In this document: positions 3,980 through 5,946 of the stretch, in pieces
Position numbering within the stretch: position 1 is the stretch's first letter
How the letters are laid out: every line of letters begins with the position of its first letter
NCBI GenBank assembly: GCA_030043595.1
Contig: JASHXJ010000308.1
Span: 1 to 5,946 of the forward strand
Direction of reading: 5' to 3'
Length of the DNA: 5,946 nt
DNA from: Trebonia sp.
GTDB taxonomy: Bacteria > Actinomycetota > Actinomycetes > Streptosporangiales > Streptosporangiaceae
The notes under the pieces: generated by a model
The model's database searches: none
Told to the model about the DNA's origin: nothing
Seen by the model: the letters and a program-made list of their open reading frames with translations, nothing else
Translations under genes and position numbers: made by a program

Positions 3980-5608
3980 GTGCTGACGTACTTCCTGCAC
4001 CCAGACTTCCTGCACCCTGGTCACCCGGGCAGGGCCGGGAGCCCGGGGCCCGCGCGGCGCACGGCAGCGCCCGTGGCGCTGGCCGCGCTGATGGTCGTGC
4101 TGTTCCTGACGTTCCTGGACAACACGGTGGTGAGCGTCGCACTGGGCAGCGTGCAGGGCGACCTGCATGCCGGGGTGGCCTCCCTGCAGTGGGTGGTCAG
4201 CGCCTACGCGCTGACCTTCGCCAGCGCCATGCTCGCGTTCGGGATGGTGGGTGACGAGTTCGGCCGCAAGCGGGTCATGCTCATCGGCGTCAGCATCTTC
4301 GGCGCCGGCTCGGTGCTGTGCGCGCTGGCACCGGACGTGCAGCTGCTGATCGCCGGGCGGGCGGTCATGGGCCTGGGGGCCGCGGCCAGCGAGCCTGGCA
4401 CGCTGTCCATGCTGCGGCACCTGTACCCTGACGAGCGCGCCCGGGCACGGGCCGTCGGCGCGTGGACGGCTGTCTGCGGGCTCGCCCTGGCTTCAGGGCC
4501 AGTCATCGGCGGCGTGCTGGTCGGGATCTGGGACTGGCGGGCGATCTTCTGGTTCAACCTCGTCCTGGGGCTGGCTGCCCTGACGGCGTGCGCGAGGCTG
4601 CTGCCGGAGAACGCCGATCCCGACGCGCACCGGGTCGACATACCCGGCTTCGCGTTCGGCGCGGCCGCGCTGAGCGCGCTGATCATCGCGGTCATCACCG
4701 CCGAGACCGCGGGCTTCGCCGCACCGGAGGTCGTCGCGCTGCTGTTCCTGAGCGCCGTGGCCGGCTCGGCGTTCCTGTGGTGGGAGCGCCGCGCGCCGCA
4801 TCCCCTGCTCGACCTGAGATATCTGCGGGTGCCCCGCTTCCTCGCCGCCAACATCGCGGCCTTCTGCGCCTACTTCGCCACGTTCGCGGTCTTCTTCTTC
4901 ACCGCGCTGTACCTGTATGAGGTGGTCGGCTACAGCGGCTACCAGATCGCCGTGGTGTTCCTGCCCATGACGGTGCTGATGGTCGTGACGTCGCTGCTGG
5001 CAGGCCGGTGGACAGGCATGGCCGCACCGCGCTGGACCATTTCCGGTGGCTGCCTGGTCTTCGGCGCCGGACTGCTGGCGACCGCCCAGGCCATCAGCCC
5101 AAGCCCGGACTACCTCAGCCTGGCCGCCGCCCTGGCGGTGACCGGCATCGGGGTGGGCAGCACGGTGACGCCCCTCACCGCGACGGCGCTGTCGGCCGTG
5201 CCGCCTGAGCGCTCCGGGATGGCCGCCTCGGCCACCAACACCAGCCGGGAGATCGGCGCCGTCATCGGCGTCGCGGTCCTCGGCATGCTCGTCAACGCCC
5301 AGCTGAACTCCGACCTCGTCGCCCGGCTCAGGCACCTGGGCATCCCGGCGAACTTCCAGACGATCGTGATCAACGCGATCGAGACCGGCACGGTCCCGTC
5401 TGCCCCGCACGCCGGGGGCACGGGCGGGGGCGGGCCCGGTGAGCAGCAGCTCGTCCAGGAGGTCATCCACGCCGCTTACAGCGCGTTCTACGCGGGACTG
5501 CACGACGCGCTGGTCCTGTCGGCCGGGCTGGTGTTCGCCGCCGGCTTGTGCACCCTGATCATGCTCGGCCACCGCCACGCCGGTTATCCCGCACGCCGGC
5601 GGGGGTAA
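3980..5608 (+). CDS. MFS transporter, DHA2 (EmrB/QacA) 14-helix drug:H+ antiporter
   Basis: Integral membrane exporter using the proton gradient, probably for drugs or a secreted metabolite; the substrate is not predictable. From GTG 3980 it is 542 residues, usual for the 14-helix DHA2 family. Motif D1 in helix 1 reads LDNTVVSVALG (46-56), with Gly where the family normally has Pro. Motif A is GMVGDEFGRKR (88-98, Asp92, Arg96). Motif B has Arg127 in AGRAVMGLGAA. The antiporter motif C is ASGPVIGG (171-178). A Gly-rich hydrophilic loop (478-487) precedes the last helix (about 509-529). The start is uncertain: 3980 has no ribosome binding site, while CTG 3944 has GGGAGG seven bases upstream and would add 12 residues (MAERAPAREPDS). 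The N-terminal tail contains a FLHP duplication. No adjacent regulator gene is present. Confidence 0.9.
   Translation: MLTYFLHPDFLHPGHPGRAGSPGPARRTAAPVALAALMVVLFLTFLDNTVVSVALGSVQGDLHAGVASLQWVVSAYALTFASAMLAFGMVGDEFGRKRVMLIGVSIFGAGSVLCALAPDVQLLIAGRAVMGLGAAASEPGTLSMLRHLYPDERARARAVGAWTAVCGLALASGPVIGGVLVGIWDWRAIFWFNLVLGLAALTACARLLPENADPDAHRVDIPGFAFGAAALSALIIAVITAETAGFAAPEVVALLFLSAVAGSAFLWWERRAPHPLLDLRYLRVPRFLAANIAAFCAYFATFAVFFFTALYLYEVVGYSGYQIAVVFLPMTVLMVVTSLLAGRWTGMAAPRWTISGGCLVFGAGLLATAQAISPSPDYLSLAAALAVTGIGVGSTVTPLTATALSAVPPERSGMAASATNTSREIGAVIGVAVLGMLVNAQLNSDLVARLRHLGIPANFQTIVINAIETGTVPSAPHAGGTGGGGPGEQQLVQEVIHAAYSAFYAGLHDALVLSAGLVFAAGLCTLIMLGHRHAGYPARRRG
3990..4019 (+). repeat. 15-bp tandem duplication at the MFS N-terminus
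   Basis: Units 3990-4004 and 4005-4019 differ at one base. They encode FLHPD then FLHPG, in the hydrophilic tail before the first membrane helix (about residue 31 on). Confidence 0.8.
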
Positions 5609-5611
5609 CCG
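5581..5611 (+). terminator. Possible terminator hairpin across the MFS stop codon
   Basis: Positions 5581-5590 pair with 5602-5611 over ten pairs, one of them T-G, with an 11-base loop. The stop codon TAA (5606-5608) is inside the right arm. There is no T-run after it, which is common for actinobacterial terminators. It would separate the MFS transcript from the exonuclease gene 40 bases downstream. Confidence 0.4.
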
Positions 5612-5639
5612 CGACACCCGCGCCGCCGCCAGCCGTGGC

Positions 5640-5643
5640 AGGA
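5640..5643 (+). promoter_or_regulatory. Ribosome binding site of the exonuclease gene
   Basis: AGGA, seven bases before GTG 5651. It supports that start, although GGGGTGG just upstream of ATG 5663 could serve the shorter alternative. Confidence 0.45.
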
Positions 5644-5650
5644 TTGCGGG

Positions 5651-5946
5651 GTGGGCTCGCTGATGCTGCTGGATACGGCGTCGCTGTACTACCGGGCGTT
5701 CTACGGGATGCCGGAGACGGTGACGGCGCCGGATGGCACGCCGGTGAACGCGATACGCGGGCTGCTTGACGCGATCGCGCGGCTGGTCAGGGACACCGGT
5801 CCGGAACGGCTCGTGGCCTGCCTGGACGCGGACTGGCGGCCGCGGTTCCGGGTCGACGTCATCCCGTCGTACAAGGCGCACCGGGCGGAGCCGGACGGCA
5901 CCGAGCAGACGCCGCCCGGCCTGGCCGTGCAGATCCCGCTGATCAC
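5651..5946 (+). CDS. 5'-3' exonuclease (polA N-terminal-like), start only (cut by window edge)
   Basis: N-terminal 98 residues of a structure-specific 5'-3' exonuclease / flap endonuclease of the PIN-like superfamily, related to the N-terminal domain of DNA polymerase I. Such enzymes remove flaps and RNA primers using two metal ions held by acidic residues. Visible landmarks are LLDTASLYYRAF (6-17) with metal-ligand candidate Asp8, APDGTPVNAIRGLLD (26-40), and CLDADWRPRF (57-66) with Asp59, followed by IPSYKAHR (71-78), whose Lys75 and Arg78 match the conserved YKAxR basic element. Actinobacteria commonly have a stand-alone protein of this type besides full-length PolA; the close match to that short form favours it, but the cut prevents excluding polA itself. 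GTG 5651 has AGGA seven bases upstream; ATG 5663 is an alternative that removes four residues. Confidence 0.88.
   Translation, partial: MGSLMLLDTASLYYRAFYGMPETVTAPDGTPVNAIRGLLDAIARLVRDTGPERLVACLDADWRPRFRVDVIPSYKAHRAEPDGTEQTPPGLAVQIPLI

Noticed and set aside
3890..3980. Read-through fusion of the Rieske and MFS genes, which share a frame with only one stop between them
   Set aside because: A run of about 30 codons without a second stop is common at this G+C, and a fusion of an exported lipoprotein to an MFS protein has no precedent I know.
3191..4420. A 409-codon open frame on the minus strand across the Rieske gene and the start of the MFS gene
   Set aside because: It lies opposite two well-supported genes and has the Arg/Gly/Gln-rich composition of an antisense shadow.
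4493..5881. A 462-codon open frame on the minus strand opposite the MFS and exonuclease genes
   Set aside because: Same reasoning: no motifs, biased composition, fully opposite conserved coding sequence.

Overview
The window comes from a high-GC actinobacterium. G+C is very high throughout, third positions are almost always G or C, several genes start with GTG, and the gene families match an actinomycete (a stand-alone 5'-3' exonuclease, a Tat-exported Rieske lipoprotein, DHA2 drug/proton antiporters). I cannot name a genus. Selenocysteine use would narrow the choice, because many actinobacteria lack it.

Layout from left to right. (1) Positions 1-828, minus strand: N-terminal 276 residues of a GH13 alpha-glucosidase, cut by the window edge. 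(2) Positions 829-951: divergent intergenic region with a good promoter pointing right. (3) Positions 952-1047, plus strand: a selenocysteine tRNA gene (selC, anticodon TCA), which protein-based annotation would miss. (4) Positions 1119-2111, plus strand: moaA, the first enzyme of molybdenum cofactor synthesis. (5) Positions 2129-3178, minus strand: a CDF zinc/cobalt/cadmium efflux protein, convergent with moaA. (6) Positions 3368-3889, plus strand: a Tat-exported lipoprotein with a Rieske [2Fe-2S] domain. (7) From 3944 or 3980 to 5608, plus strand: a 14-helix MFS drug:H+ antiporter of the DHA2 type. (8) Positions 5651-5946, plus strand: the start of a 5'-3' exonuclease, cut by the window edge.

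The most meaningful link is selC next to moaA. Selenocysteine and molybdopterin are both needed by selenocysteine-containing formate dehydrogenases, so this pair suggests such an enzyme is encoded elsewhere in the genome. No selenoprotein, selA, selB or selD is visible here. The other genes look like an ordinary actinobacterial patchwork of carbohydrate use, metal efflux, redox and drug export.

Points worth a second look: the GH13 protein has Trp where the family's near-invariant Arg precedes the catalytic Asp; the tRNA has a mismatch at the eighth acceptor pair and its promoter predicts transcription starting at the mature 5' end; the MFS gene may start at a CTG codon behind a strong ribosome binding site; a 13-bp perfect hairpin lies inside the Rieske gene; and three unrelated genes carry short in-frame tandem duplications close to their start codons. 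I did not find a clearly new multi-gene system.
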